From assembly GCA_018377375.1 (NCBI GenBank), contig JAGZZN010000023.1, positions 1 to 28,306 on the forward strand: DNA of 28,306 bases, written 5' to 3'. The number at the start of each line of letters is the position of its first letter. The stretch's first letter is position 1. Source of the DNA: Streptococcus parasanguinis. GTDB lineage: Bacteria > Bacillota > Bacilli > Lactobacillales > Streptococcaceae. The position numbers and the translations under genes were made by a program. Below, piece after piece: positions 1 through 7,723 of the stretch. Under the pieces are notes generated by a model, which did no database searches, was not told the DNA's origin, and saw only the letters and a list, made by a program, of their open reading frames with translations.

Positions 1-1506
1 CTGAAGAAGGCTTTCTTCATCGGTGTAACGATTGGCATCCGTTACATACTCTGTTTCATATGGAAGGATTACCGTTTCTGTCTCTGTTACCGTCCCTTCC
101 GTTACTTGATAGGCTGGGTTCTCCGGTTGAACAGGGGCTTCGCCGACATGACCTTCTTCTTGTGTCCCCTTGGCTTCCACTACTCCTGTATAGGCTGGGT
201 TCTCCGGTTGAACAGGGGCTTCGCCGACATGGCCTTCTTCCTGCGTCCCCTTTGCTTCCACCACACCTGTATAGGTTGGGTTCTCCGGTTGAATTGGAGC
301 TTCGCCGACATGGCCTTCTTCCTGTGTCCCCTTGGCTTCTACCACACCTGTATAGGTTGGGTTCTCCGGTTGAATAGGGGCTTCGCCAACATGGCCTTCT
401 TCTTGTGTCCCTTTGGCTTCCACCACACCTGTATAGGCTGGGTTCTCTGGTTGAACAGGAGCTTCGCCGACATGGCCTTCTTCTTGTGTCCCCTTAGCCG
501 TTACAACTGGAGAAGGGCTGGGTTGAGGGGTTGGTTGGGCATCTTCTTTTGTCCCAACGGCAAGAATTTGTGAAACTGGTTCTTTAGTGACCTTGCTTTC
601 AACGACTCTGCGAACTTCTTGTCCATCTACCACACTCACTTCCGTCAATAGGGTCCGCTCCCCATTTTGGCCAGCAGTCAGCACCTTGGTTTGCCCTTTG
701 GCTAATGTAGGATCAGCTTGCTTGACGGTTTCAAATGGCACAGGCTCAGTAGAGACTTCCAGGCTTGGTTTTTCAACTTGAGGAAAGGCTGGAGCGGCTT
801 CTGGGGTCACACGCGCTTGTGCTTCCACTTGTGGAATCCCTGCGCTTGTTTTGATCGTTCCATCTACAGAAGGTTTCGTTTCCTGCATAGCCTTTGGCTC
901 TTGTAAGCTCGTCTTTTGGACTGACGGGTAGCGCAGATAACCAACATAATCATAGCCATCAATTTGAATCACGCCATTTGCAAGATCTTTGCTCGATGCG
1001 ATCGCAAGATCCTGATTATAGGCGCGCAAAACTTGATTTTGTAGGGCTGCGACTTCAACTGGAAGTAGAAGACTTTGTCCCATGGCTCCAATCAAAAGGA
1101 CGCCCATGACCTTCTTCCGGTGCTTTTTAGAAAGTAAGAGGACCGCAAAGGAAGCTGTAGCTAAACTTAGGCCAAAGAGGGCAACTTCCTGACTTCCTGT
1201 TTGTGGAAGAACTGGCTGAGTTGATTCCTTCTTCTTATAGACGAGATAGAAAGTATCTTCATTTTGATACTCTTCAGGGATTGCATGAATCACCTGTGCT
1301 TTTTCTTCAGCTGTTAGCTCTTCTTCTGTCACAAATCCTAAGTGCACATGAGCAGGTAGGGTCACCTGATCTGCTTGGACAGGACGAGCTCCTAACAAGC
1401 TTCCTCCTAATAAAAAGGCTCCAATGGCTACCGGACCAACACCGACAGATAATTTTCGAATCGAATATTTGGTCATTTTTTCAAACGTTTGTTTCGCTTT
1501 TTTCAT
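1..1506 (-). CDS. M26-type zinc metalloprotease (IgA1 protease/Zmp family), N-terminal part
   Basis: About 502 codons are visible from the ATG at 1506; the gene continues past the left edge, so the catalytic HExxH domain is not in view. The protein opens with a YSIRK-type signal (YSIRKLSVGVG at residues 14-24). It then has LPQTG at residues 100-104 followed at once by a hydrophobic segment, KKHRKK, and a second hydrophobic segment. An N-terminal rather than C-terminal sortase motif, followed by G5 domains, is the hallmark of streptococcal IgA1 protease, ZmpB and ZmpC. A G5 domain lies at about residues 246-318, then a Pro/Glu-rich region with five 27-residue repeats (from residue 337), then the start of a second G5 domain (ILPYETEYVTD) at the edge. 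Family role is surface cleavage of host glycoproteins; which substrate cannot be told from this part. An AGGA eight bases ahead of the ATG supports the start. Confidence 0.85.
   Translation of the reverse strand, partial: MKKAKQTFEKMTKYSIRKLSVGVGPVAIGAFLLGGSLLGARPVQADQVTLPAHVHLGFVTEEELTAEEKAQVIHAIPEEYQNEDTFYLVYKKKESTQPVLPQTGSQEVALFGLSLATASFAVLLLSKKHRKKVMGVLLIGAMGQSLLLPVEVAALQNQVLRAYNQDLAIASSKDLANGVIQIDGYDYVGYLRYPSVQKTSLQEPKAMQETKPSVDGTIKTSAGIPQVEAQARVTPEAAPAFPQVEKPSLEVSTEPVPFETVKQADPTLAKGQTKVLTAGQNGERTLLTEVSVVDGQEVRRVVESKVTKEPVSQILAVGTKEDAQPTPQPSPSPVVTAKGTQEEGHVGEAPVQPENPAYTGVVEAKGTQEEGHVGEAPIQPENPTYTGVVEAKGTQEEGHVGEAPIQPENPTYTGVVEAKGTQEEGHVGEAPVQPENPAYTGVVEAKGTQEEGHVGEAPVQPENPAYQVTEGTVTETETVILPYETEYVTDANRYTDEESLLQ
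109..498 (-). repeat. Five tandem 81-bp repeats in the metalloprotease gene
   Basis: The motif gcttcgcc(g/a)acatg recurs at exactly 81-bp spacing (ends at 150, 231, 312, 393 and 474). Each unit encodes 27 residues of the form AKGTQEEGHVGEAP-V/I-QPENP-A/T-YTGVVE; the last copy stops after PAY (22 residues). Unit differences are few (V/I and A/T), so the array is recent or kept uniform by recombination. It forms an acidic, proline-rich spacer between two G5 domains. Confidence 0.95.
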
Positions 1507-1619
1507 CCTAAAATTCCTATATAGTAATATTTAGCCCTCGAGCAGGGACCTGATTATTTTTAGAGAGGATGGGATCCTTTCCAGAAATAAGAACCTTCCC
1601 GGGATTTTTTACCTTTACT

Positions 1620-1648
1620 ATCTTATCTTTTTTCTTCTATTTTAGCAA
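1620..1648 (-). promoter_or_regulatory. Putative promoter of the metalloprotease gene
   Basis: On the minus strand TTGCTA (1648-1643), a 17-base spacer and TAAGAT (1625-1620) give a moderate sigma-A promoter. The leader to the ATG is about 110 bases and contains short inverted repeats around 1545 and 1590. No other good promoter was seen between the glgA terminator and this gene. Confidence 0.45.
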
Positions 1649-1700
1649 GCTCTAAAACTCAAAAATATAAACCGTTTTCTTTATAGGAAGAAAGCAAACC

Positions 1701-1723
1701 AAAAAACGCCTCGAAAGGCGTTT
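1701..1723 (-). terminator. Rho-independent terminator of the glg operon
   Basis: Downstream of glgA, AAACGCCT and AGGCGTTT form an 8-bp stem closed by a TTCG tetraloop (1712-1715), followed by a T run on the minus strand. Confidence 0.9.
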
Positions 1724-1738
1724 GTATCATAGTTCTAT

Positions 1739-3166
1739 TTATAAGGATTGGTACAAATCATTGTATCGTTGACTAGCCGTATCCCATGAGAAGTCACGCG
1801 TCATAGCTTGTTCTTGGAGACCATACCAAGCCTGTTTATCATTGTAGTAGACAGCCAAGGCTTCATCAACTGCCCAGTTAAACCAATAGCCAGACAAATT
1901 ATTAAAGCTAAAGCCTGTTCCACTTCCATCAACAGCATTAAACGGTTGGACCGTATCACGAAGTCCGCCGACTTCATGCACCAAAGGAAGGGTTCCATAA
2001 CGCATGGCCATCATTTGAGAAAGGCCACACGGTTCAAAGCGGCTTGGCATCAAGAAGACATCCGACGCTGCATAGATTTCTTGGGCCAATTGGACATCAA
2101 ATGTGATATTCGCTGAAAGTTTATCTGGGTAGGCTTGACCAAACCAAGCAAAGGCATTTTCAAATCCAGGATCTCCTGTACCGAGCAAAACAATCTGAAT
2201 ATCCTTTTGCAAGAGTTGATGCAACTCTTCTACCACCACATCAAAACCTTTTTGACGTGTCAAACGAGAGACGATCCCAAACAAAGGAACATCATCGCGA
2301 ACAGGTAGACCAACACGTTCTTGAAGAGCTCGTTTGCTAGCTACTTTACCTGAAAGATCTGAGAGACTGAAGTGATATGTCAAGAGTGGATCCGTTTCAG
2401 GATTATACAGATCTGCATCAATCCCGTTAACAATTCCGGTCACCTTGCCAGACTCCATCCGAAGGATCTGATCCAAGCCACAACCATATTCAGCAGTCAT
2501 AATCTCATGCGCATAGCTAGGAGAAACAGTTGTCACACGGTCAGCATATAGAATGCCGGCTTTCATCCAGTTCAGGCAATCATTCCATCGAAGTGTTCCA
2601 TCTGCATAGCGTTCAAATCCAACTCCGAAAAGATCCCACAACATTCCTGGGTCGAACTGACCTTGGAATTCCAAATTATGGATGGTCAATACTGTCTTAA
2701 TTCCATGATAAGCTTGAATCCAACGGTATTTTTCCTTCAGCAAGAAAGGAATCATCGCTGTATGGTAATCATGGGCATGAAGAACATCTGGAATGAAGTC
2801 AACTCGTTCCATCGTTTCTAAGGCCGCGAGCTGGAAGAAGGCAAAGCGTTCGCCATCATCGAAGTCACCATACACATGTCCTCTAAAGAAATAGTGTTGG
2901 TTATCAATAAAGTAAAAGGTGACTCCATCACGTACAATGCGTTTCACACCAACATATTGACTTCTCCAGCCAACCTTGGTCTCAAAATGCAAGACATCTT
3001 CGATTTGATCTCCAAACTTGGCCTCTACCATATCATAGTAAGGGAGGATCACGCGCACATCATGACCACTTTTCGCTAAGGATTTAGGAAGAGCGCCAAT
3101 AACGTCTCCCAAACCACCTGTTTTAGAAAACGGTGCTCCTTCAGCTGCAACAAATAATAGTTTCAT
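1739..3166 (-). CDS. glgA: Glycogen synthase (ADP-glucose, GT5)
   Basis: The 475-residue product has the normal length for bacterial glycogen synthase. It transfers glucose from ADP-glucose to the non-reducing end of an alpha-1,4-glucan in the cytoplasm. The ADP-glucose binding motif KTGGLGDV starts at K15, and the C-terminal GT-B domain has the EPCGL motif with E378, C380, G381 and L382. The start codon overlaps the glgD stop by one base (TAATG), which implies translational coupling. It is the last gene of glgBCDA and is followed directly by a strong terminator. No glgP follows, so glycogen breakdown must be encoded elsewhere. Confidence 0.95.
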   Translation of the reverse strand: MKLLFVAAEGAPFSKTGGLGDVIGALPKSLAKSGHDVRVILPYYDMVEAKFGDQIEDVLHFETKVGWRSQYVGVKRIVRDGVTFYFIDNQHYFFRGHVYGDFDDGERFAFFQLAALETMERVDFIPDVLHAHDYHTAMIPFLLKEKYRWIQAYHGIKTVLTIHNLEFQGQFDPGMLWDLFGVGFERYADGTLRWNDCLNWMKAGILYADRVTTVSPSYAHEIMTAEYGCGLDQILRMESGKVTGIVNGIDADLYNPETDPLLTYHFSLSDLSGKVASKRALQERVGLPVRDDVPLFGIVSRLTRQKGFDVVVEELHQLLQKDIQIVLLGTGDPGFENAFAWFGQAYPDKLSANITFDVQLAQEIYAASDVFLMPSRFEPCGLSQMMAMRYGTLPLVHEVGGLRDTVQPFNAVDGSGTGFSFNNLSGYWFNWAVDEALAVYYNDKQAWYGLQEQAMTRDFSWDTASQRYNDLYQSL

Positions 3167-4302
3167 TAGACAATATCCTCTGTAACAATCGTTCCTTTTT
3201 TAACCACGACAGGTGCTTCTTCTGTCCCACGAATCGTCACACCAGCAGCCACTTCGACACCCTTATCCAGGATGGCATGTTCGACGATTGCATTTTCATG
3301 AATCACAACACCAGGGAAGAGAAGACTACTGCGGACCTCTGAACCTTGATGAAGGTGTACCCGACGTGAAACAACGGAGCGTTCAACGGTTCCTTCTACA
3401 ATACTACCCGAAGCAAATTGAGACGATTTAATATGTGAAGTCTTGGAATAATACGTTGGTTCTTCATTCTTCACTTTCGTATACACTTTTTGATTTGGTG
3501 AAAAGAGCTTCATGAATTTTTGGTTTTCCAACATATCCAAGTTTGCCTGGTAGTAGGATTCCACTGAATGAATATTGGCAAGGTAGCCTGTATATTCAAA
3601 GGCAAAAGCATTGTATTCCACCGCCAAATCACGCAAGATATAGCGCAGTTTTTGTGGGTATTCTTTCTTGGCTTCTTCTTCTATTTTTTCAATCAACCAA
3701 GGGGTATCCACAATAAAGACATCTGTTGACATGTTGTAGACTTCATCAGGAGACTTGCTGTCAAACAGTTTTTGCTCCGTAACATGGTCTGTCTCATCAA
3801 TCTGTAGAATCGCATTCACTTCAGAGATATTTTGAGGATGCAACTTTTTGTAAACAACTGTAATCGGACGGTCAACGCTATTATGCAAGTGGAAAACTTG
3901 ATTGAGGTCAATATTCATCAAAACATCACAGTTTAAAGCAACTGTTTGGTTGGAACCAGACCGTTTCAAATAGGTCAATAATTGTTGGTAGTATTCTGGC
4001 CCTACCGTTGTATTTTCAACTGGAGTATTATAGATTCCAAGGTAATAGTGGCTCAATAAAGTAGACAAGCCCCACTCACGACCTGAACGAATATGGTCAA
4101 AGACCGAACTAATATTTTCTTGTTGGAAAATCCCAAAAACACTACGAATACCAGCATTCGCAAGGCTAGACAATGGGAAGTCAATCAAGCGGTATTTCCC
4201 ATCAAACGGTAGGGAGGCTACCGGACGATGGCTGGTCAAAGTGGACATATCATGATACCCAACTGTATTTCCTAAAATGGCTGAATATTTATCAATCTTC
4301 AT
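3166..4302 (-). CDS. glgD: Glucose-1-phosphate adenylyltransferase, GlgD-type subunit
   Basis: The 378-residue product is a paralogue of GlgC with an N-terminal nucleotidyltransferase fold and a C-terminal left-handed beta-helix of hexapeptide repeats (about residues 280-375). The usual GGxGTRL nucleotide-binding signature is absent: the N-terminus reads AILGNTVGYHDMSTLTSHRP instead. In Firmicutes that make both proteins, GlgD is known to be poorly active alone and to modify or stimulate GlgC in a mixed tetramer. The gene overlaps the end of glgC by 11 bases and touches glgA, so the three should be co-translated. The SD is weak (GTGGGGGT), consistent with coupling to glgC. Confidence 0.93.
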   Translation of the reverse strand: MKIDKYSAILGNTVGYHDMSTLTSHRPVASLPFDGKYRLIDFPLSSLANAGIRSVFGIFQQENISSVFDHIRSGREWGLSTLLSHYYLGIYNTPVENTTVGPEYYQQLLTYLKRSGSNQTVALNCDVLMNIDLNQVFHLHNSVDRPITVVYKKLHPQNISEVNAILQIDETDHVTEQKLFDSKSPDEVYNMSTDVFIVDTPWLIEKIEEEAKKEYPQKLRYILRDLAVEYNAFAFEYTGYLANIHSVESYYQANLDMLENQKFMKLFSPNQKVYTKVKNEEPTYYSKTSHIKSSQFASGSIVEGTVERSVVSRRVHLHQGSEVRSSLLFPGVVIHENAIVEHAILDKGVEVAAGVTIRGTEEAPVVVKKGTIVTEDIV

Positions 4303-5434
4303 CTGTTGCTACCCCCACTTTTTCATTGTAACCGACAACTTGTACTTCCTCTGTTCCATCAATCACGACACCTTCTGCAATGACTGCGCCTTCTCCAATA
4401 ATCGCGCGTTTCACAACAGCTCCTTTACCGATAATGGCATTGCTCATCACGACAGCATCTTCGACAACTGCTCCTTCACGAACTTGAGCTTCTGTTGATA
4501 AGATGGAGTGTTTGACTGTACCGTCTACCGAACAACCATCGACGACAAGAGAATCTTCGATGTGAGCATGTTCCCCAAAGAAGTTTGGTGGAGAAATGAG
4601 GTTGCGTGAATAGATTTTCCAGTGACGATCGCGACTATCCAAGGCATTATTTGGATCGATATATTCCATATTGGCTTCCCAAAGAGACTCAATTGTACCA
4701 ACGTCTTTCCAATAGCCATTGAATTCATAAGCATAAACACTTTCGCCTGATTCTAGATACGTTGGAATGACATTTTTACCGAAGTCTGACATATCGATAT
4801 CGCTCTTTTCAGCAGCAACTAACATATTGCGCAGACGAGCCCAGTCAAAGATGTAAATCCCCATTGAAGCCTTAGTTGATTTTGGTTCAGCTGGTTTTTC
4901 TTCAAATTCGACAATCCGATTATTAGCATCGGTATTCATGATTCCAAAACGACTCGCTTCCTTCAAAGGTACATCTAGGACGGCAACGGTCAAGCTCGCA
5001 TTATTATCCTTGTGCGCTTGAAGCATATCATCATAGTCCATCTTGTAGATATGGTCACCAGAAAGAATCAAGACATATTCAGGATTGATGCTGTCGATAT
5101 AGTCGATATTTTGGAGGATGGCATGACTAGTTCCTTCAAACCAACGATTTCCCTCACTAGCTGAATAAGGTTGCAAAATAGAAACACCTGTGTTGATTCC
5201 ATCCAAGCCCCAGCTTGAACCATTTCCGATATGACTATTGAGGGCAAGTGGTTGGTACTGTGTGATCACACCAACATTGTGAATTCCTGAGTTGGCGCAG
5301 TTTGATAGCGCAAAATCGATAATCCGATAGCGCCCACCAAATTGAACCGCAGGTTTTGCGATGTTTTTGGTTAATTTTCCAAGACGTGTTCCTTGCCCAC
5401 CGGCAAGAATTAAAGCGAGCATTTCATTCTTCAT
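4292..5434 (-). CDS. glgC: Glucose-1-phosphate adenylyltransferase, catalytic subunit
   Basis: The 380-residue enzyme makes ADP-glucose and pyrophosphate from ATP and glucose-1-phosphate, the committed step of glycogen synthesis. The signature LAGGQGTRL lies at residues 10-18, followed by KPAVQFGGRYRIIDFALSN, which is typical of the catalytic subunit. A FEEKP motif occurs mid-protein and hexapeptide repeats (GAVVEDAVVMSNAIIGKGAVV) form the C-terminal beta-helix. The ATG at 5434 is preceded by AGAGGAAG. The gene starts 50 bases after glgB and overlaps glgD. Confidence 0.95.
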   Translation of the reverse strand: MKNEMLALILAGGQGTRLGKLTKNIAKPAVQFGGRYRIIDFALSNCANSGIHNVGVITQYQPLALNSHIGNGSSWGLDGINTGVSILQPYSASEGNRWFEGTSHAILQNIDYIDSINPEYVLILSGDHIYKMDYDDMLQAHKDNNASLTVAVLDVPLKEASRFGIMNTDANNRIVEFEEKPAEPKSTKASMGIYIFDWARLRNMLVAAEKSDIDMSDFGKNVIPTYLESGESVYAYEFNGYWKDVGTIESLWEANMEYIDPNNALDSRDRHWKIYSRNLISPPNFFGEHAHIEDSLVVDGCSVDGTVKHSILSTEAQVREGAVVEDAVVMSNAIIGKGAVVKRAIIGEGAVIAEGVVIDGTEEVQVVGYNEKVGVATDED

Positions 5435-5484
5435 TGACTACTTCCTCTTTTTAAAGCTTGGACTCCCATAGAGTCAACCGATCG

Positions 5485-7392
5485 TCATTTCTTATCTGAT
5501 GTTTTAGATTTTGTCTTACGCACCTTGCGTTTCACCTTCCAAATGCTAGCTCCTAAAGCCGGCAAAGTAAAGGTCAAGGTTTGTTCATAATCCTTCCACA
5601 GTCCCTCTTGAGACTGAACTGTCGGATTGTGCTCTTTCCAGACACCTCCCCATTCTTCTAATTCTGTATTCCAAATTTCTTCATAGACCGCTGATACAGG
5701 CACACCAATCGTAAAGTCCTTGCGTTCTACTGGTGCCATATTGAAGACACATACTAGAAGCTCGCCTTTCCGATTCTTCCGGACCATAGACAAGACGCTC
5801 TGATCCCGGTTATCTGCATCAATAATCTCTAAGCCATCAAAGCTATCATCAATCTCCCACAATTCTTTGTGTTCTTTGTAGAAATGATTGAGCTGAGAAG
5901 TGAAACGACGCATCTTAGCATTCATTTCATCCTCTAGATTCCCCCATTCTAGTTGCTCCTCTGACTTCCATTCCAAAAATTGACCAAATTCTGAACCCAT
6001 GAAGAGTAGTTTCTTACCAGGGTGGCAGATCTGATAGGTTAAGAGGTTACGAAGTCCAGCAAATTGATTGTAACGATCTCCCCACATCTTATGCATCAAA
6101 CTCTTCTTACCATGCACCACTTCATCATGTGAAAATGGTAGTAAGAAATTCTCAGAAAATGCATACATGTAACTAAAGGTCACCAGATTAAAGTCAAATT
6201 TCCTGTAGACCGGGTCTTCCTCATAGAATCGGAGAATATCATTCATCCAACCCATATTCCATTTATAGTCAAAGCCTAGACCACCTTCTTCTTCTGGGCC
6301 TGTGATCTTTTGACCAGCAGAACTTTCTTCAGCAATCATCATAACATCTGGGTGTTCGTTCTTGATAATCGCATTCAAACGTCTGAGGAAATGAACCCCT
6401 TCATAGTTGAGGTTTCCCCCATCAATATTTGGTGTCCATGGACCACTATCATAATCGAGATAGAGCATATTGCTCACGGCATCAACCCGAATTCCATCTA
6501 AATGATAGGTGTCAATCCAAAACTTCAAACTAGAAATCAAGAATGACTGTACTTGATTTTTTCCTAAATCGAAGTTCAAGGCTCCCCATCCGTAGTTATG
6601 GGCCCGATGTTCATCCTGATACTCAAAAGTTGGTGTTCCATCATAATAAGCCAAGGCATCATCATTGATAATGAAATGGCCAGGTACCCAATCCACAATC
6701 ACTCCGATATTGTTGAGGTGACATTCTTCCACGAAGTCTTGAAACTCTTCTGGGCTACCATAAGTCTGCTCGAGGGCAAAATAGCCCATGAGCTGATAAC
6801 CCCAGCTCAATCCCAATGGATGGGCCATCACTGGCATAAATTCTACGTGGGTGTAGTTCATCTCTACCAGATATGGAATGAGTTCTTCTTTTAGTTGTTT
6901 GAAAGTATAGGAACTATAATCATCATTTCGTTTCCAAGATCCTGCGTGAACCTCATAGATATTAACAGGTCGTTCCTTAAAACCAAGTTTTTTACGGCGT
7001 GCTCTCCAAAGACCGTCTTTCCAGTTCTTTTCCGGAATGGTCTTAATGATAGACCCTGTATTGGGTCGTTTTTCCATCCATAACGCTAGAGGATCAATTT
7101 TTTGAACCTGATGACCATTATTTCGTGTCACCAAATATTTGTAGATATCTCCCTCTTTTGCATCCGAACAGAAGACTTCCCAGACGCCTCCTTCATTACG
7201 AACCATTGGAATTTTACGGTCTTCCCAATCAGTGAAATCACCAATCAGATCCACAGCCTGAGCATTGGGAGCCCAAACACGGAAGGTAAAACCTTCTTGT
7301 TCTCCTCTTGTTTCCTTGTGAGCTCCTAAGTACTCTTGAAGACGGAAATTATCCCCTCTTCCAAATGTCCATAAGTCTGTGCTTCTATCCAT
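5485..7392 (-). CDS. glgB: 1,4-alpha-glucan branching enzyme (GH13)
   Basis: The 635-residue enzyme cuts alpha-1,4 chains and rejoins them by alpha-1,6 links. A CBM48 domain occupies about residues 30-120 (FRVWAPNAQAVDLIGDFTDW). The GH13 barrel follows, with nucleophile D304 in DGIRVDAV, the acid/base in AEES (E355/E356) and D423 in SHDEVVHG. The C-terminal beta domain ends in a very basic tail (KVKRKVRKTKSKTSDKK). The ATG at 7392 has AGAGGTGAG upstream. It is the first gene of the glg operon, directly behind a promoter and cre site. Confidence 0.95.
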   Translation of the reverse strand: MDRSTDLWTFGRGDNFRLQEYLGAHKETRGEQEGFTFRVWAPNAQAVDLIGDFTDWEDRKIPMVRNEGGVWEVFCSDAKEGDIYKYLVTRNNGHQVQKIDPLALWMEKRPNTGSIIKTIPEKNWKDGLWRARRKKLGFKERPVNIYEVHAGSWKRNDDYSSYTFKQLKEELIPYLVEMNYTHVEFMPVMAHPLGLSWGYQLMGYFALEQTYGSPEEFQDFVEECHLNNIGVIVDWVPGHFIINDDALAYYDGTPTFEYQDEHRAHNYGWGALNFDLGKNQVQSFLISSLKFWIDTYHLDGIRVDAVSNMLYLDYDSGPWTPNIDGGNLNYEGVHFLRRLNAIIKNEHPDVMMIAEESSAGQKITGPEEEGGLGFDYKWNMGWMNDILRFYEEDPVYRKFDFNLVTFSYMYAFSENFLLPFSHDEVVHGKKSLMHKMWGDRYNQFAGLRNLLTYQICHPGKKLLFMGSEFGQFLEWKSEEQLEWGNLEDEMNAKMRRFTSQLNHFYKEHKELWEIDDSFDGLEIIDADNRDQSVLSMVRKNRKGELLVCVFNMAPVERKDFTIGVPVSAVYEEIWNTELEEWGGVWKEHNPTVQSQEGLWKDYEQTLTFTLPALGASIWKVKRKVRKTKSKTSDKK

Positions 7393-7412
7393 ATACTCAC
7401 CTCTTTATTTTT

Positions 7413-7426
7413 TGAAAGCGTTTTCT
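7413..7426 (-). promoter_or_regulatory. CcpA catabolite-responsive element (cre) for glg
   Basis: TGAAAGCGTTTTCT (plus-strand reading) fits the cre consensus TGWAANCGNTNNCW at every position. It lies just downstream of the predicted glgB start point, where CcpA bound with HPr-Ser46-P would block transcription. This implies glucose repression of glycogen synthesis. Confidence 0.8.
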
Positions 7427-7436
7427 AATTGTTTTT

Positions 7437-7465
7437 ATTTTACTATAAAATCACTTAATTTTCAA
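7437..7465 (-). promoter_or_regulatory. glgB promoter
   Basis: Minus strand TTGAAA (7465-7460), a 17-base spacer and TAAAAT (7442-7437). The predicted start falls near 7430, immediately ahead of the cre site. Confidence 0.7.
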
Positions 7466-7679
7466 GTTGATTCCTGTAAAATCATGTAAAATTATCAGGA
7501 AAAGTTTTTCCATTTTCTTTCCCGAACCTTTTACTTCATTCCTTCGCTTTCCTCCCAATCTTACTTACGATTATACTATATATACGAGGAAAATTAAACA
7601 AAAAACCGAACTTTTAAATCACTATTTTTATTACTAACTAGTTTATTACGAATAAAATGAACATTTTTAAGAACAATGT
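7466..7679. other. AT-rich gap between the ptsI terminator and glgB promoter
   Basis: No plausible gene or stable hairpin was seen. It holds one perfect ComX-box 8-mer (TACGAATA, 7647-7654, plus orientation) that points toward the 3' end of ptsI and not toward any gene start. Confidence 0.6.
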
Positions 7680-7714
7680 AAAAAAAAAGACTAAGACAGA
7701 TTTGTCTTAGTCTT
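7680..7714 (-). terminator. ptsHI terminator
   Basis: A perfect 12-bp stem (7687-7698 with 7703-7714) and a four-base loop follow the ptsI stop, with a run of T on the minus strand (7688-7680). Confidence 0.92.
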
Positions 7715-7723
7715 GTTGAATTC

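Noticed and set aside
60..573. Plus-strand open frames with repeated GWVLRLNRGFADM-like peptides
   Set aside because: They are mirror readings of the 81-bp repeats in the metalloprotease gene on the minus strand, which has the signal peptide, LPQTG and G5 domains.
1545..1600. Inverted repeats in the metalloprotease leader as a riboswitch
   Set aside because: The stems are short and match no riboswitch class I know.
7647..7654. Perfect ComX box TACGAATA between glgB and ptsI
   Set aside because: An 8-mer is expected about once by chance on both strands of a window this size, it points at no gene start, and the same 8-mer occurs inside alaS at 16553-16560.
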